From Tillus elongatus (Eukaryota; Arthropoda; Insecta; Coleoptera; Cleridae), in contig OZ023268.1 in NCBI GenBank assembly GCA_964006375.1, positions 87,672,358 through 87,736,357 on the forward strand: a DNA stretch of 64,000 nt, read 5' to 3'. Under the pieces are notes generated by a model. The model searched no databases. It was not told where the DNA came from and was given only the letters and a program-made list of their open reading frames with translations. Within the stretch, counting starts at the first letter, position 1. Every line of letters starts with the position of its first letter. Position numbers and translations under genes: made by a program. Shown here in pieces: positions 1 to 11,514 of the stretch.

Positions 1-252
1 TGCCGTCTAATAACTCCACAAATGCTCCAGAATGTCAGAGCTCGTTTTGAACAAAATTTGTACTTTTGTATGGAAGCTGGTGGTCAACAATTTGAACACT
101 TACTTAACTGAATAAACATCTTTGAACGTTTGGTTTTGTTATTTGGTTTTTTTAACGAAAAACTGACTAATTAGTGCATTTCTTATCACAATGAATGAAA
201 TACGTTCTTGCAATTCCAACTGTGAATAATTTTTAAACGAGTTGATAAAACC

Positions 253-258
<6 letters not shown>
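1..258 (+). mobile_element. 3' remnant of a mariner-type (DD41D) transposon
   Basis: Positions 1-111 encode the C-terminal tail of the same transposase found complete-length at 5425-7349, ending in QQFEHLLN and a TGA at 109-111. The 3' non-coding part follows, but most of the inner TIR is deleted: the sequence jumps from GTTGATAAAA straight to the outermost CCACCCT and then into (TA)n. The rest of the element lies outside the window. It is a non-autonomous remnant. Confidence 0.85.

Positions 259-332
<74 letters not shown>
258..332. repeat. (TA)n microsatellite at a transposon end
   Basis: About 70 bp of TA dinucleotides directly abut the outer end of the mariner remnant. TA is the target-site dinucleotide of this transposon superfamily. 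Confidence 0.95.
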
Positions 333-1759
333 GTAGAGTTACTGCAAGACGTAGCCGTTTCTTAGCGGGGTTGTCAGATCTTCAGAAATGTCATGTGGTC
401 AAACCTTTCATGCATAAACATCCCAAATTTTCACAACTTTGGTAATAAATTATAAATTTTATGAAAGGCAATTTTATCACTTAGTTAAAAAAAATTAAAC
501 CCTAATTCTATTTAATACCTGAAAATTTAAAATTACCCGTTTTCCTGACTCTTAAGTCATCCCTAGAATGCAAATCACTACCTGACAATGTACGCTGTTG
601 TCGAGCTCCGCTGTCATTTGTCAGTCTGTGGCAGTGCGATCTGTCAACATTACATTGAAATTTGGTAACCTCAGATTTAAATAATACTTGGCTTAGTGCA
701 AGGTTTCCAGATTAGATAGGTTGTCTGATAACTTTGAGGGGGAGTGTCGCGGGAGGAGGGCACTAAGTCATGTGTACGCCTGCGTCTTGATGTTTTAAAT
801 AACATTTATTACAAATTTGTGTAACTTTTTATGTGTTTCCTGAAAGATTTTCGAAAGCTATCAGTTACAGATTTATTCTAATGATTATTTTGCTCAAAAT
901 AGCAGTTAAATCAAAACTTTTTATTTATACAAGTGAAATGTAAAAACATACTTTGTCAAACGTAGTATAGGATATTAAAATAACTATCTAGGTTAGTGTG
1001 TGTATTTATGTCAATACTTTTTTGATTGTCAAAGTCTAGTAAGCGATTCAGGTAAAATATTTTTGCAAATACTTTAATTGATGTTTTTCGCTAACAAAAG
1101 GCTTAAATATAATGTAAAAACTTATTTGAATTCGGCTTACGTCTGTGCTTTTGTTAACACATTTTCTCAGCATGACACGTAAGATGGCAAACTTTGACAG
1201 AATCATTTCCCCAGGATGATACTTAAAAGCTAAGATGAATGGTGTCCTTTCAAGGGCCACGTTTGATCAAGATAACTTTTGATAATATGTTACAACAATA
1301 AAGAAAAAGAAAATACAAAGTTCAATAATAATACTCTTTATAAATACTCCCACATATATTAAAAATTAAAACTTACAAAATTAAAAACTAGATACATACG
1401 CAACAAAAATTAAGTTGAAAATTACAAACAATTTTTGAATGCACTGTGTCTAGAAAGTTAGTAAACAAAAGAAATGGTGCATATAGTTTTTGTAATAAAA
1501 ATTAATCATTATACTGAAATATCTATAAAAGTCTGGACCTGCCAAGTGTGTTACGGTAGGAAACTCTTATAGATATCTGACAAACAACGAAAAAGCCCAA
1601 TTTATTTTTAAATTGTGTCTTCTAGAATAATAAGCCTCAGCCGATGAAATTAGGTACGCGTGTTCCTATAAAGATATAGTTACATATCAAAATTGAATTT
1701 TCTAGTTTGAGAACAAATTAAGTTATTAATATTTGAAAAAATGTACACCCACTCATAAA
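333..1759. other. No recognised gene
   Basis: AT-rich sequence. A 70-codon frame on the minus strand (1048-1260) has no recognisable domain and poor coding character. I see no splice-bounded exon, RNA gene or transposon end. Confidence 0.5.
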
Positions 1760-1796
1760 AATGTACTGCTATAACCCACTTGCTGCGTCTGAATGT
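1760..1796. repeat. Degenerate terminus of the AT-core repeat family
   Basis: Contains a variant of the family terminus 'CATAACGCACTTGCTGCGTC' that recurs more than a dozen times in the window. Confidence 0.6.
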
Positions 1797-1811
1797 TTAC
1801 TATTGGTTATA

Positions 1812-2556
1812 CAGAGTAAAAATAAAGTAACGGAGAAAGTTAATAACTTTGTTAAAAATAATTTTCTGGGAAAAATCTGGAGGAGATAAGTATAACGATT
1901 TTACTAATTTGACGTTATACTACATTATTTTCATCTTCGTTGCGATTAAACGATAAACTCTATAGCTAAGGCTACTGCCAAGCATCAGAGAAAGGGTCTA
2001 TTTTAAATGAATTTTCTGAAAACTTTTAGTAAAATGAAAGACAGTGACGGTTGAAACTAAGACTTCAGGGTTTGTAAAACATTCTTCCTGAGACATTTTC
2101 TTTCCATAGTCCGTATTAGATTCAAGTTCTTTGCCTAAATGTTGCCAATTTTGACGTTTTAAATCGCAACTTTAACGTTTTGAGGAAAACCCCAATTAAT
2201 TTTTATTTAAATGCCTATAACTTTTTTGTCTTTTGACCTACAGAGCTAAATTTTGGTTCGGCAAAATTTCCTGGATAGTGAGGTGAAACTGCTTCCTGGC
2301 GTCGGCGATTGGCCATAGTCGCGGAAATAGACCGAGAAATAGAATGAAAAAAGACAAAATGAATAATAAAAAAATAGGGTGTCATTTAAAAACATATCAC
2401 TGACGTCATAATTTGAGAAACAAATGACATAACAAGATGAAAATAATGTATTATACTGTCAAATTAGTAAAATCGTTATACCAATTCGAAATTTTTTCCA
2501 GAAAATTATTTTTTAACGAAGTTATCGAATTTATCTCTTACTTCATTTCCACACTG
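1812..2556. mobile_element. Foldback MITE with ~130-bp inverted ends
   Basis: The left arm (about 1812-1945) is the reverse complement of the right arm (about 2425-2556). Ends read CAGAGT and, on the other strand, CAGTGT, and TA dinucleotides flank both sides (1810-1811 and 2557-2558). That is the target duplication expected for Tc1/mariner-type elements. The interior has no transposase; it carries an AT-core-repeat fragment and a SINE 3' piece. Confidence 0.8.
2265..2345 (+). repeat. SINE family 1, 3' fragment
   Basis: Matches the 3' part of the complete SINE at 51132-51491, including the segment GGTGAAACTGCT and the TGGCCATAGTCGCGGAAATAG block. The tRNA-like head is absent. Confidence 0.75.
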
Positions 2557-2624
2557 TATATAGTTTGAAACTTGAAATAGATAAACATATTACACATTAT
2601 ACAAAAACATTTAAAGTTCATTGG

Positions 2625-3010
2625 TGCGCACACTTGGAGAACCCAAATCACCACAACGCATCTTAACGATCGTCATGTTTTTAAAAGATGTGTTTTGGTG
2701 ATTTGGGTTCTCCAAGTGTGCTTATCAGTGCTCATCACAGGTTCCAATCTTCACTTAGTTTACTGGTGCTTTTTAACACATATAGCTAAATCGTCCACTA
2801 TGTGATGATTGGAGCCTGTGATAGGCACTTACACGGAAGGACACTGGACTGGTGAAATACTTATTTTGTCTGTACCTGAGTGTAGATTGGAACCCGTGAT
2901 GAGCACTGATAAGTATACTTGGTAAACCAAATTCACTACAACAGTATTTTTAGACTGGCGATGGTTTCGCTATTAATTGGGTTCTCCAAAGTGTACTTGC
3001 TTATTGTCTA
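2625..3010. repeat. Cluster of PLE terminal-repeat pieces in alternating orientation
   Basis: The block ACTTGGAGAACCCAAATCAC occurs at about 2631 and its reverse complement at about 2697, forming a ~90-bp inverted repeat. Further pieces carrying the flanking words (GATTGGAACC, GAGCACTGATAAG, TTGGGTTCTCCAA) follow to about 3000. The same words end the PLE at 17780-17810, so I infer a PLE origin. No complete ribozyme core survives here. Confidence 0.7.
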
Positions 3011-3030
3011 CACCTTCCTAACTTTTAATC

Positions 3031-3036
3031 TTTATT
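3031..3036 (-). terminator. Candidate polyadenylation signal of the kinase gene
   Basis: AATAAA on the minus strand, about 100 nt past the kinase stop codon. Position is plausible, but the hexamer is common in AT-rich DNA. Confidence 0.45.
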
Positions 3037-3137
3037 TAAAGTAAGTCTTCTCATATTTCAAAGATTACTTTAGTTTGAACAGTTTGCCTATCACAGTTTA
3101 CACGCACAAAATCTTCAACGAATAACAGTCCCATTTT

Positions 3138-4397
3138 TTAATATATTGGTGTCTTTGTTCCATCTAACGTTGCCAAATATGCCTCAATCCACGGATGGTC
3201 CATGGCTTTCCATGCGTTCAAGCGAATGTCTGGATCCCACTGTAAACATTGCTCTATGAAACTTAGAAAGTTATCGTCTTTACAATTTTTCAAGACGGTC
3301 TTCAGTTCCTTAGACCCAGGCACATTTCTATAGATGCCTTTCTCATTGTAACCACCTCTTAGTGTTACAGTATCTCCATTTATGTCCTTGGTGCAATATT
3401 TTGGAGTTTTACGATCGAGGAAAAATTTATCGCATTGTTCTTCATTAGTTAAAAGTTTATCTGGAGGCATGCCTAAAACCTCTATCATACACGCAAGTTG
3501 GTCGAGTTCGCTTTCACCTGCAAATAAAGGCACACCAACAAACAATTCAGCTAAGGTACAACCAAGGCTCCACATGTCACTGGGCACCCCGTATCCCACT
3601 CTTAGAGTAATTTCAGGTGCGCGGTAATATCTACTTCCTACGACAGTGTTAAATGTTTCTGTTTCTGAACAAGATAACCCAAAATCTGTAACGTTTATGT
3701 TATAGCTGCCTTCTTTTTTCAAGATAATATTCTTGGGTTGCAGGTCACCGTGTATTATCCGTAAGTCATGCAGCGGTTTTAAACACTGCAATAATTGACA
3801 ACAAATTTTCGCCACTATCGAGAGCTTAAAACCTTTATATTTGTTTTTCTGAATAAGCTTACGAAGATTATGTGAAAGCAATTCAAAAGTAATACAAATG
3901 TGATTCCTAAAGTCAAAAACATCCAGTATATACGAAATGTTCATTAGATTGTCTTCGTCTAAGTGTCGCAAATGTTCAAGCATATCAATTTCGCCTATCG
4001 CCTGAAGAGAAAAGCTTTCGGTGTTATAAATTATCTTGATAGCGACGAATTTCTTCTCGTTATGGTCATATGCCTTGATTATTTGCCCGCACGTACCCTT
4101 TCCAAGGAAGGACTTTATTTCATATCTGTAAGCTAGATGGTCTCCGCGAAATAAATGGTAGAACCCTAGTGAATTGTCGAAGCCATGATTACAATCGTCG
4201 TCTTGATTACCGGGTACTTTGTATTGAACATTAGGTGCAAAGAAATAAATTTGTTCGTACTGTAATATTTCCTCGCTCTCGTATGGGCTTAAAGTTTCCC
4301 TGTAAGATGCAAGTACCTGTGATGGTTCCATGGGTGGAGAACCTGCCTGCTCCGGAAGGGAAGCTGCCTCGTCAGCACAAGATGATATTGAAGCCAT
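3138..4397 (-). CDS. DYRK-family protein kinase, divergent, intact ORF
   Basis: A 419-residue dual-specificity Tyr-regulated kinase (DYRK2/3/4-like). It has a DYRK-type lead-in (SPYESEEILQYEQIYF, residues 37-52), a DH-box-like stretch ending HLAYRYEI (87-94), glycine loop GKGTCG (99-104), VAIK lysine K121, alpha-C glutamate E136, catalytic loop HGDLQPKN (216-223) with D218 and N223, DFG 238-240, APE 260-262 and DMWSLGC (274-280). Two oddities stand out. The usual catalytic-loop Lys is Gln220. The activation-loop YxY, whose second Tyr DYRKs autophosphorylate, is replaced by NTV at 250-252. The kinase domain has no intron and no frame damage among heavily decayed transposons, which suggests selection and possibly a retrogene origin. 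The ATG at 4397 has a purine at -3 (ACAATGG). The frame stays open upstream to a stop near 4506, and a possible splice acceptor ends at 4470, so a 5' coding exon cannot be excluded. Confidence 0.9.
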   Translation of the reverse strand: MASISSCADEAASLPEQAGSPPMEPSQVLASYRETLSPYESEEILQYEQIYFFAPNVQYKVPGNQDDDCNHGFDNSLGFYHLFRGDHLAYRYEIKSFLGKGTCGQIIKAYDHNEKKFVAIKIIYNTESFSLQAIGEIDMLEHLRHLDEDNLMNISYILDVFDFRNHICITFELLSHNLRKLIQKNKYKGFKLSIVAKICCQLLQCLKPLHDLRIIHGDLQPKNIILKKEGSYNINVTDFGLSCSETETFNTVVGSRYYRAPEITLRVGYGVPSDMWSLGCTLAELFVGVPLFAGESELDQLACMIEVLGMPPDKLLTNEEQCDKFFLDRKTPKYCTKDINGDTVTLRGGYNEKGIYRNVPGSKELKTVLKNCKDDNFLSFIEQCLQWDPDIRLNAWKAMDHPWIEAYLATLDGTKTPIY

Positions 4398-4510
4398 TGT
4401 TGATTTGATATTATACTCTTTTGATGCGGAGTCGTAATCTGGTGCACTAAGAGTTACTGGTATTTTACTCTGTATTAAAGATAAACCAGTAGATATTAGG
4501 GAAAGTTAAC

Positions 4511-4772
4511 TTTCCTAGTCACTTCGCTTTTTGTAAACCAACACGTAAAATTCACTTAATAAACACGTTTCAGTCTTAATTAGACAACTACAGTCACAAG
4601 CTCGGATTACTTTATTTATGTATTAAGGAGATTAGATCTCAAGAGATGTTAGGGATATCACACTTTTGTAGTCACTTGGTTTTTGATAACTAACACGTAA
4701 AATTCATTTAATAAAGACGTTTCAGTTTTATTTAAACAACTACAGACACAAGTTCAGCTTACTTTATTCACC
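4511..4772. repeat. Diverged tandem duplication upstream of the kinase
   Basis: Two ~109-bp blocks (about 4511-4619 and 4664-4772, period ~153 bp) share long matches such as AACACGTAAAATTCA and ACGTTTCAGT. They lie just upstream of the kinase on its transcriptional 5' side and may be a duplicated promoter segment. No transposon end was recognised. Confidence 0.7.
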
Positions 4773-5338
4773 ATAAAACTTAGAAACGCTGGGTGGGCGC
4801 TTGCTGATAACTAAACTACGGCACCAAGTCACCTTTTATTTAAGCAAAAATTTCGGGATGGTACAGGTAATTATACGTATAATTTAAATACCTTCTTAAA
4901 TGTGGTTGTAATGATCTCAGTTTGGGTCCAGTGTTCCTTTAATGACAGTTTTAGTAGTTTACATGAAAAATAATGTTCAGGTAGACTCTTACAATGTCAT
5001 TTCTATTATCATGTTTGAAAAACCCAGTAACGATTATGAAGGTAAATATTTAAAATCATAATGCCGTAAAAGGGCTTCTTGGTAGAGGCGATGATTCCAG
5101 ATAACGTATTACAATAGAATAGATCTCAGAGATTAAGTAAGTCTTGGTCAAGAAATTATGGGCTATAAATTTTCACGAACGTCCCAGATAGGCTGATTTG
5201 TTATAAATAGACTCCATTTAGCGAATTTTCATAAAGAAAGTTTTACTCAAAGAGGTAACAACTATCGAATTTTCGATTTTTTCAAATGTTCCCGAATTTG
5301 AGCCCCTAAAACCCATATTCCAGTTCACTTTCAGACGT

Positions 5339-5339
<1 letters not shown>
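4773..5339. other. No recognised gene
   Basis: AT-rich sequence with no convincing coding, RNA or transposon signal. The last part (about 5218-5339) resembles an AT-core-repeat left arm leading into the (TA)n tract. Confidence 0.5.

Positions 5340-5424
<85 letters not shown>
5340..5424. repeat. (TA)n microsatellite
   Basis: Uninterrupted TA dinucleotides running directly into the left end of the mariner element. Confidence 0.95.
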
Positions 5425-5430
<6 letters not shown>

Positions 5431-7349
5431 GGTGCATTGAAGAGGAAACAGACCGATTTGCGTCCAGAGAATCATTTTTTTTAAGAAACGCGTCAATTTT
5501 AATATTTAAGGGGACATGTTTTGACATAAAACTCAACTTTGTCACATCAACCCCTTAAGGGTGGTGATAACAACCCTTATATTTTAAATAGAAAACATGG
5601 GTCGAGTGTTACATCATTTGAAAGATCTTTCTTTTCTGGATTCAACACATTAATTTTTTTGGAAGTTTTATCGACTCGTTTAAAAATTATTCACAGTTGA
5701 AGATGCAAAAATGCATTTCACTTATTCCGATAAGAAATGTGCTGATAGTCAATGTTTTGTTTGTTTGTAAACAAAAAATTTACTATCAGAACATTTCTTA
5801 TCGGAATGAGAGAAATGCGGTTTATTATTTCAGTTTATCTCTCGGTTGATACTTGATAGTACTACCGAAAATTAATTTCGCAATGGTGTATTCTGTAAAA
5901 TAAAGAGTTGAAATAATTACTCTTTTTTTCAAAAACGATGACAGTGACAACCGTACCGCAAATTTGTTTAATGAACGACATCCGAACAGACATGTTAACA
6001 GAAAATACATTTTGGAGTTAGTTGCAAAGTTTCGACAAAGTGGTTCAGTAGCCAACAAAAAACGGGATCCTGAACGTGAATTTCCGGTTAGAAATGAGAC
6101 TACTGAGATGAAGTTTTAGGACCAATTGTTGCAGACCCAACTTTAAGCACGAGAAAATTGGCCACTGTTTCAAACATCAAAAGAAGAACTATTCAGCGAA
6201 TATTGAAGCATCATAAATTTCACCCGTATAAAATTCATCTTGTACAACAATTGAATGAAGATGATTTTGATCGGCGGCTGGAGTTTTGTGAAGTTATGAC
6301 TGCACGAATAACTGATACCGAGAACTTTCTGTTCAATATCTGTTTTTCAGACGAGTGTACGTTTTTATTAAACTCTACAGTCAATCGTCATAATTGTCGT
6401 TATTGGGCAGATAATAATCCAAGAAATTTTCACGAAGTCCACACTGAAACTCCACAGAAATGGAATGTCTGGACTGGCATTTTTGAAGACCGTTTAATAG
6501 GACCAATTTTTCTTGATGGCAATTTGAGTGGCGAAACGTATTTGGAGTTACTAGAAGATATCGCTTACCCTCTACTAATTGTCATTGATGAAAATGATGA
6601 TCGCTATCAAGAAAATCAATTAATGTTTCAACAAGATGTAGCTCCTTCGCATTTTTCACAACGTGTTAAGGGAGTTTTTGAACAGAGAGTTTCCAGAGCA
6701 ATTGATTGGGCGTAGAGGTACTATTGAGTGTCCCCCAAGATCACCGGATTTACCTCCTTTAGATTTCTTTCTATGGGGCTATTTAAAGAGTAAAATTTAC
6801 GCAACAGAACCGGAGTCTCTGGAAGAATTAGACGACGCATTGTTGAAGAATGCTGTCTAATAACTCCACAAATGCTCCAGAATGTCAAAGCTCGTTTTGA
6901 ACAAAATTTGTACTTTTGTATGGAAGCTGGTGGTCAACAATTTGAACACTCACTTAACTGAATAAACATTTTTGAACGTTTGGTTTCGTTTTTAGTTTGT
7001 TTTTTAACGAAAAATTGACTAATTAGGGCATTTCTTATCACAATGAATGAAATACGTTCTTGCAACTCCAACTGTGAATAATTTTTAAACGAGTTGATAA
7101 AACTTCCAAAAAAATTAGTGTGCTGAATTCAGAAAAGAAAGAGCTTGAAAATGATGTAAAACTCGACCCATGTTCCCTATTTAAAATATAAGGGTTGTTA
7201 TCACCACCCTTAAGGGGTTGATGTGACAAAGTTGAGTTTTATGTCAAAACATGTCCCTCTCAATATTAAAATTGACGTGTTTCAGCGTTTCTTAAAAAAA
7301 AATTCTCTGGACGCAAATCGGTCTGTTTCGTTTTCAATGCGCCAGCCTG
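5425..7349 (+). mobile_element. Complete-length mariner-type (DD41D) transposon with long TIRs
   Basis: The left end (AGGGTGGTGCATTG) and the reverse-complemented right end (CAGGCTGGCGCATTG) define 1925 bp flanked by TA on both sides. TIRs extend roughly 280 bp and include an ACATGTTTTGACATAAAACT block. A transposase pseudogene lies between them. A near-identical element is at 24623-26539 and a remnant at 1-258, so this family has at least three copies here. The spacing between catalytic Asp 2 and Asp 3 matches the DD41D (rosa/Visitor-type) groups of the IS630-Tc1-mariner superfamily. Confidence 0.9.
5883..6961 (+). pseudogene. Mariner-type DD41D transposase, frameshifted
   Basis: The ATG at 5883 begins MVYSV, then stops and shifts interrupt the N-terminal DNA-binding half (ERHPNRHVNRKYILELVAKF is readable). 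A long frame from 6158 gives the catalytic core with FSDECTF (Asp 1) and QQDVAPSHF (Asp 2). A frameshift near 6690 moves to PPRSPDLPPLDFFLWGYLK (Asp 3). The protein ends QQFEHSLN at 6961. From its relative at 25006-26081, 41 residues separate Asp 2 and Asp 3. It would not encode an active enzyme as read. Confidence 0.88.
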
Positions 7350-7351
7350 TA

Positions 7352-8088
<737 letters not shown>

Positions 8089-8479
8089 CATGGTGAAAAC
8101 AAATAAGTGCGAAAACATTTAGGGGGTGATTCCTTGTTGAAAGTTAAAGGGGGCATTTTATATATAAAAAAACCTCATACACCCCTCTTCCGTGAAGATA
8201 TGGCCTTTTAAAGAGGGTGCCAAAACAGTAATGTCAGTTTTGAAGATTATCGAATGTTTTAAAAGTGGGCAATGCCGATTTTGTCTCGTTGTTAATGGCA
8301 ACTGTCAACACAATTGGTTTAGATTGACAGTTTTAAAAAATGTGTCACAAGATACACCATTTTGTGTAATACTTGCGATATATATTTTTAAAAGTACGCC
8401 TATAAATTGTTATTTTTTGAAAGTAATGCATTTTTGTGGTAGACTGTTTTATTTTTGACCCCGACATATTATAAAAATA

Positions 8480-10274
8480 AATCCAACAACGAATTTAACT
8501 GAACACGAGGTAGTGCGAGCTTCAGTTTTATTGGACGAAGGATACTTGCTTTCTTTCTCATAAAAGATACACCAGCCGTAGACCCATCACAATGAACAAC
8601 CAAGTTATTCAAAGTAAGGGGTCCTTTTCACGTGTGGGCATTTCTGTGGATCGAAATCTCAATTGGCACCAACATGTCACATCAATTGTAGAAGCGGCTG
8701 CTAAGAAATTAGGTTTCCTCTTTCGAGCTCGCAAATACTTTTCACCAGCTAATCTCCATACCTTATATACTTCACAAATAAGACCAAACCACGAATACTG
8801 CTCCCATATCTGGGATGCCGCTGCCGCTTGTACATTCGCTACCCTGGACTCCATTCAGAAGAGAGCTATACGTCTCATCTGTGACTCTACCCTCACCCAA
8901 AGGCTGCCATCCCTTGCCCGCCGACGTGCCGTTGGTGACCTCTCTCTCTCTCTCTCTCTTATAGATATCTGCACACCGTTCAGAGGAGCTCTCTTCCATA
9001 GTTCCTCCACCTGCTGCCCCCAACAGATCTACCAGGGGAACAGAGCGAATGCACCCTTTTACTGTCCAGGTCACCAGACAAAGAGCATCTTGTTATGCCC
9101 GGTATTTTGTCCCGAGGACTTCCAAGTTGTGGAATTCCTTGCCGGCACATGTTTTTCCTTCTCCCCCAAACCTCCAAACTTTGAGGCCCAGAATTAATAA
9201 GTTGCCTATTTTCTCCTTGTCGACACCTACGGTACGATAGTATTTATGCTGTAAGCCCTCGTTGTGTGTTGTTGAAATAATAAATAAAATAAAAATACTG
9301 TCAAAGTTATGTTGCCAATTTGTTAGTCAAGCAACGTTCTACAGTAAGTCGTATTATAAGGCCCTTGAATGAACTAGGAACTTATTCTAGAAAGCCAGGG
9401 CAAGGGCGAAAACGATGCACTAATGACCGATATGGACGTTTTATTAGACAATATGCTTTAAGAAACAGGACTGTGACTAGTTCCACAGCACAACTGTTCC
9501 TTATGCTGTGCTAGTTCTGTGATAATAAGCGAACTCCAAGGTATCCACAATGTCGCAATTTCTTAAAACAGTTACAAGACGACCAAATGAAGCTGAATTA
9601 AACAGTAGGAGACCAGCCGCTGCGCCCTTGCTTACTAGGGAGACCAGATTACATTTTGCTCATAATCATCAAAATTGGTCTGTTGATTTGAAACAAGTTT
9701 TCTTTATAGATAAAACTATGGTTAGTCTAAAGCATCCAGATGGTCGTGAGCGAGGTTAGCGAAGACCAGGGGGTTGATTTGTTTCTTGCAATATCTCTGC
9801 AAGGATTCCATTCGGCGGTGGCTTTGTTATGTGTTGGGGTGGCATCTGCTTGGACGCTCGCACAGACTTAGTTCTTGCCCATACCAGATCCATGAATACT
9901 GATTACTATCTTGAGAATATTGTAGTAGAATATCAGATGCCTTTCGGTCAGTGGAACCCAATTTCCTGTTTATGCAAGAGAACCCTGGACCTCACGTATC
10001 TGGAGAGGTACTCGACGAGTAATGGAGTTGGTATACCAATTATGAAATGGCCACCAAGGAGCCCGGATCTTAATCCGATCGAGCATGTATGTGATAATCT
10101 CCAAAAAATGTGAAACGTCATATACCAGCACCTAGAAACCTGAGGGAACTTGAAAATGCAGTTATCACAGAATGGGAACAAATTCTTCAAGCTTTCAGCC
10201 AAAATTTAATTGCGTGCATGCTCAGACGCATAAATGATGTGATCCGAAGAAGGAGAGGCAAGACGCGCTACTAG
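8480..10274 (+). pseudogene. Tc1-like transposase split by a LINE
   Basis: Before the LINE the frame reads LTEHEVVRASVLLDEGY; after it, CQSYVANLLVKQRSTVSR, the contiguous start of a Tc1-type helix-turn-helix domain. GQGRKRC, FFIDKTMVSL (Asp 1), MCWGGI and PPRSPDLNPIEH (the third acidic residue is Glu, as in Tc1) follow. The protein ends RRRGKTRY at 10274. Several frameshifts and stops lie between 9510 and 10110, and the segment around the second Asp is damaged. It is a dead copy. Confidence 0.85.
8547..9294 (+). mobile_element. 5'-truncated CR1-like LINE inserted in the Tc1 gene
   Basis: Encodes the end of a non-LTR reverse transcriptase protein: VGISVDRNLNWHQHV, then a segment with SQIRPNHEYCSHIW, then a tail containing SKLWNSLPAHVFPSPP. 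It ends with an A-rich tail of AATAAATAAAATAAAAA. ATACT occurs on both sides (8542-8546 and 9295-9299), a likely target-site duplication. A CT-dinucleotide run at about 8939-8960 sits in coding sequence. A second copy, with a much longer run, is at 39645-40590. The CR1-group assignment rests on motif resemblance. Confidence 0.82.
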
Positions 10275-10589
10275 TGTACCAATTACACCATGAATTTCGC
10301 TACTGGTGTCCCAGTTACATCATTAGTTTATTTTGTTTCATCGTTACAATTTTGCTACTGAGTCTTAAGAATAATTTTAATTCCCATTTTATAGAAACAT
10401 ATTGTAGCTAATTAACTTTTCCGAATACGTGTTTTGTAACTTTGAATGTAACCAATCCCCATAAAAAAATATTAAAATTAGTTCGTTATAGCAATTTGTA
10501 TGCTTAGCATGTTGTTTGTGTTAATTTTTTTCGGGAGTGTATTTAAAATAATTAATAGGTAATAAAAATCAATAATAATAAATGTAGAA

Positions 10590-10835
10590 AATGACTACCT
10601 TAAGCCATTACACAAGAGTCTACACGTCTGCGCATAGAACTGCTTATTCGATTTAAAAATTCCAGGAGAATTTTGGATTCCTCTACACGATTCAACAATG
10701 CGGTTTCTTAAATATTCTAAGGTTTGAATGGAAATTATAAACACCAAAGTTTTTAAATGGCCCCAAGTAAAGAAATATAAAGGATTTAAATCGGCGGATC
10801 GAGCAGGCCAAAACGGAGGCGTATCCAGCGATTTT
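10590..10835 (-). pseudogene. Mariner-type transposase C-terminal fragment
   Basis: The minus strand reads WPARSADLNPLYFFTWGHLK, the third-Asp region of the DD41D-type transposases elsewhere in the window, with the last Asp changed to Tyr. A diverged C-terminal tail follows. The upstream catalytic portions are missing. It probably belongs to the shell element 8089-11406. Confidence 0.6.
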
Positions 10836-11404
10836 CATATTCTAAAAATGATCACAGTGTTACCACTAAATGACAATAAGTTACTCCTAACTATCAACAA
10901 TTAGATTATCATTACAAAATGTCAACCACCCTCCTACTGCATAAATTACAGTTCAATTAGAGTTCTACACTATGTAAGTTATGCCATGTACTTAAATTTA
11001 AATTATTTTTTTGTCCAGAAATAGTTAAATTTACGAAAAAAAATATACTGGAAACCTTTTTTGTTAAGTATGAATGAAGCTATTTAAAATGTATTAATGG
11101 CGATATAGCTGTAAGAAAGAAAGCTACGTGTGAACCAAGTTCTAAGGGTGCCTTTTTCTATCCTTTACAACCGTAAGGGAAAACTAATAAATCGTTTAGT
11201 GATTGTCTTCTCGATAACAGACAACAGCCACTTAATTTAATTTCTGTCACTTCTTCCATATTTAAGAACATTTTAAACAATTAAAAACTACTTTTTCGCG
11301 CCCCATTAAGGGGTCGTATCTTCACAGGAGAGGGGTGTATGAGTTTTTTTTATGAAAGCCAAGGAATATCACCCTGAATTTTTTCGCACTTATTTGTTTA
11401 CACG

Positions 11405-11405
<1 letters not shown>

Positions 11406-11488
<83 letters not shown>
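11406..11488. repeat. (TA)n microsatellite at a transposon end
   Basis: Directly adjoins the right end of the long-TIR element. Confidence 0.95.
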
Positions 11489-11491
<3 letters not shown>

Positions 11492-11514
11492 CAAAGGAAA
11501 TAGCGCCAAAGGCT

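Larger units (their letters stand above)
8089..11406. mobile_element. Long-TIR mariner-type element, outer shell of a three-level nest
   Basis: Positions 8089-8215 and 11285-11406 are inverted repeats of each other at roughly 80 percent by eye. They share AACAAATAAGTGCGAAAA, CTCATACACCCCTCT and GTGAAGATA. TA dinucleotides lie outside both ends. The interior holds a minus-strand transposase C-terminal fragment (about 10590-10835) and a Tc1-like gene that carries a LINE. The shell is therefore the oldest layer. Confidence 0.7.

Noticed and set aside
242..445. Ile-Tyr-repeat frames over (TA)n tracts (also 5218-5545, 7375-7645, 13184-13530, 32229-32541 and others)
   Set aside because: Microsatellite translation with no conserved flanks; not genes.
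1048..1260. 70-codon minus-strand frame
   Set aside because: No domain, no splice context, and composition like surrounding non-coding DNA.
3382..3627. 81-codon plus-strand frame
   Set aside because: Antisense shadow of the kinase gene.
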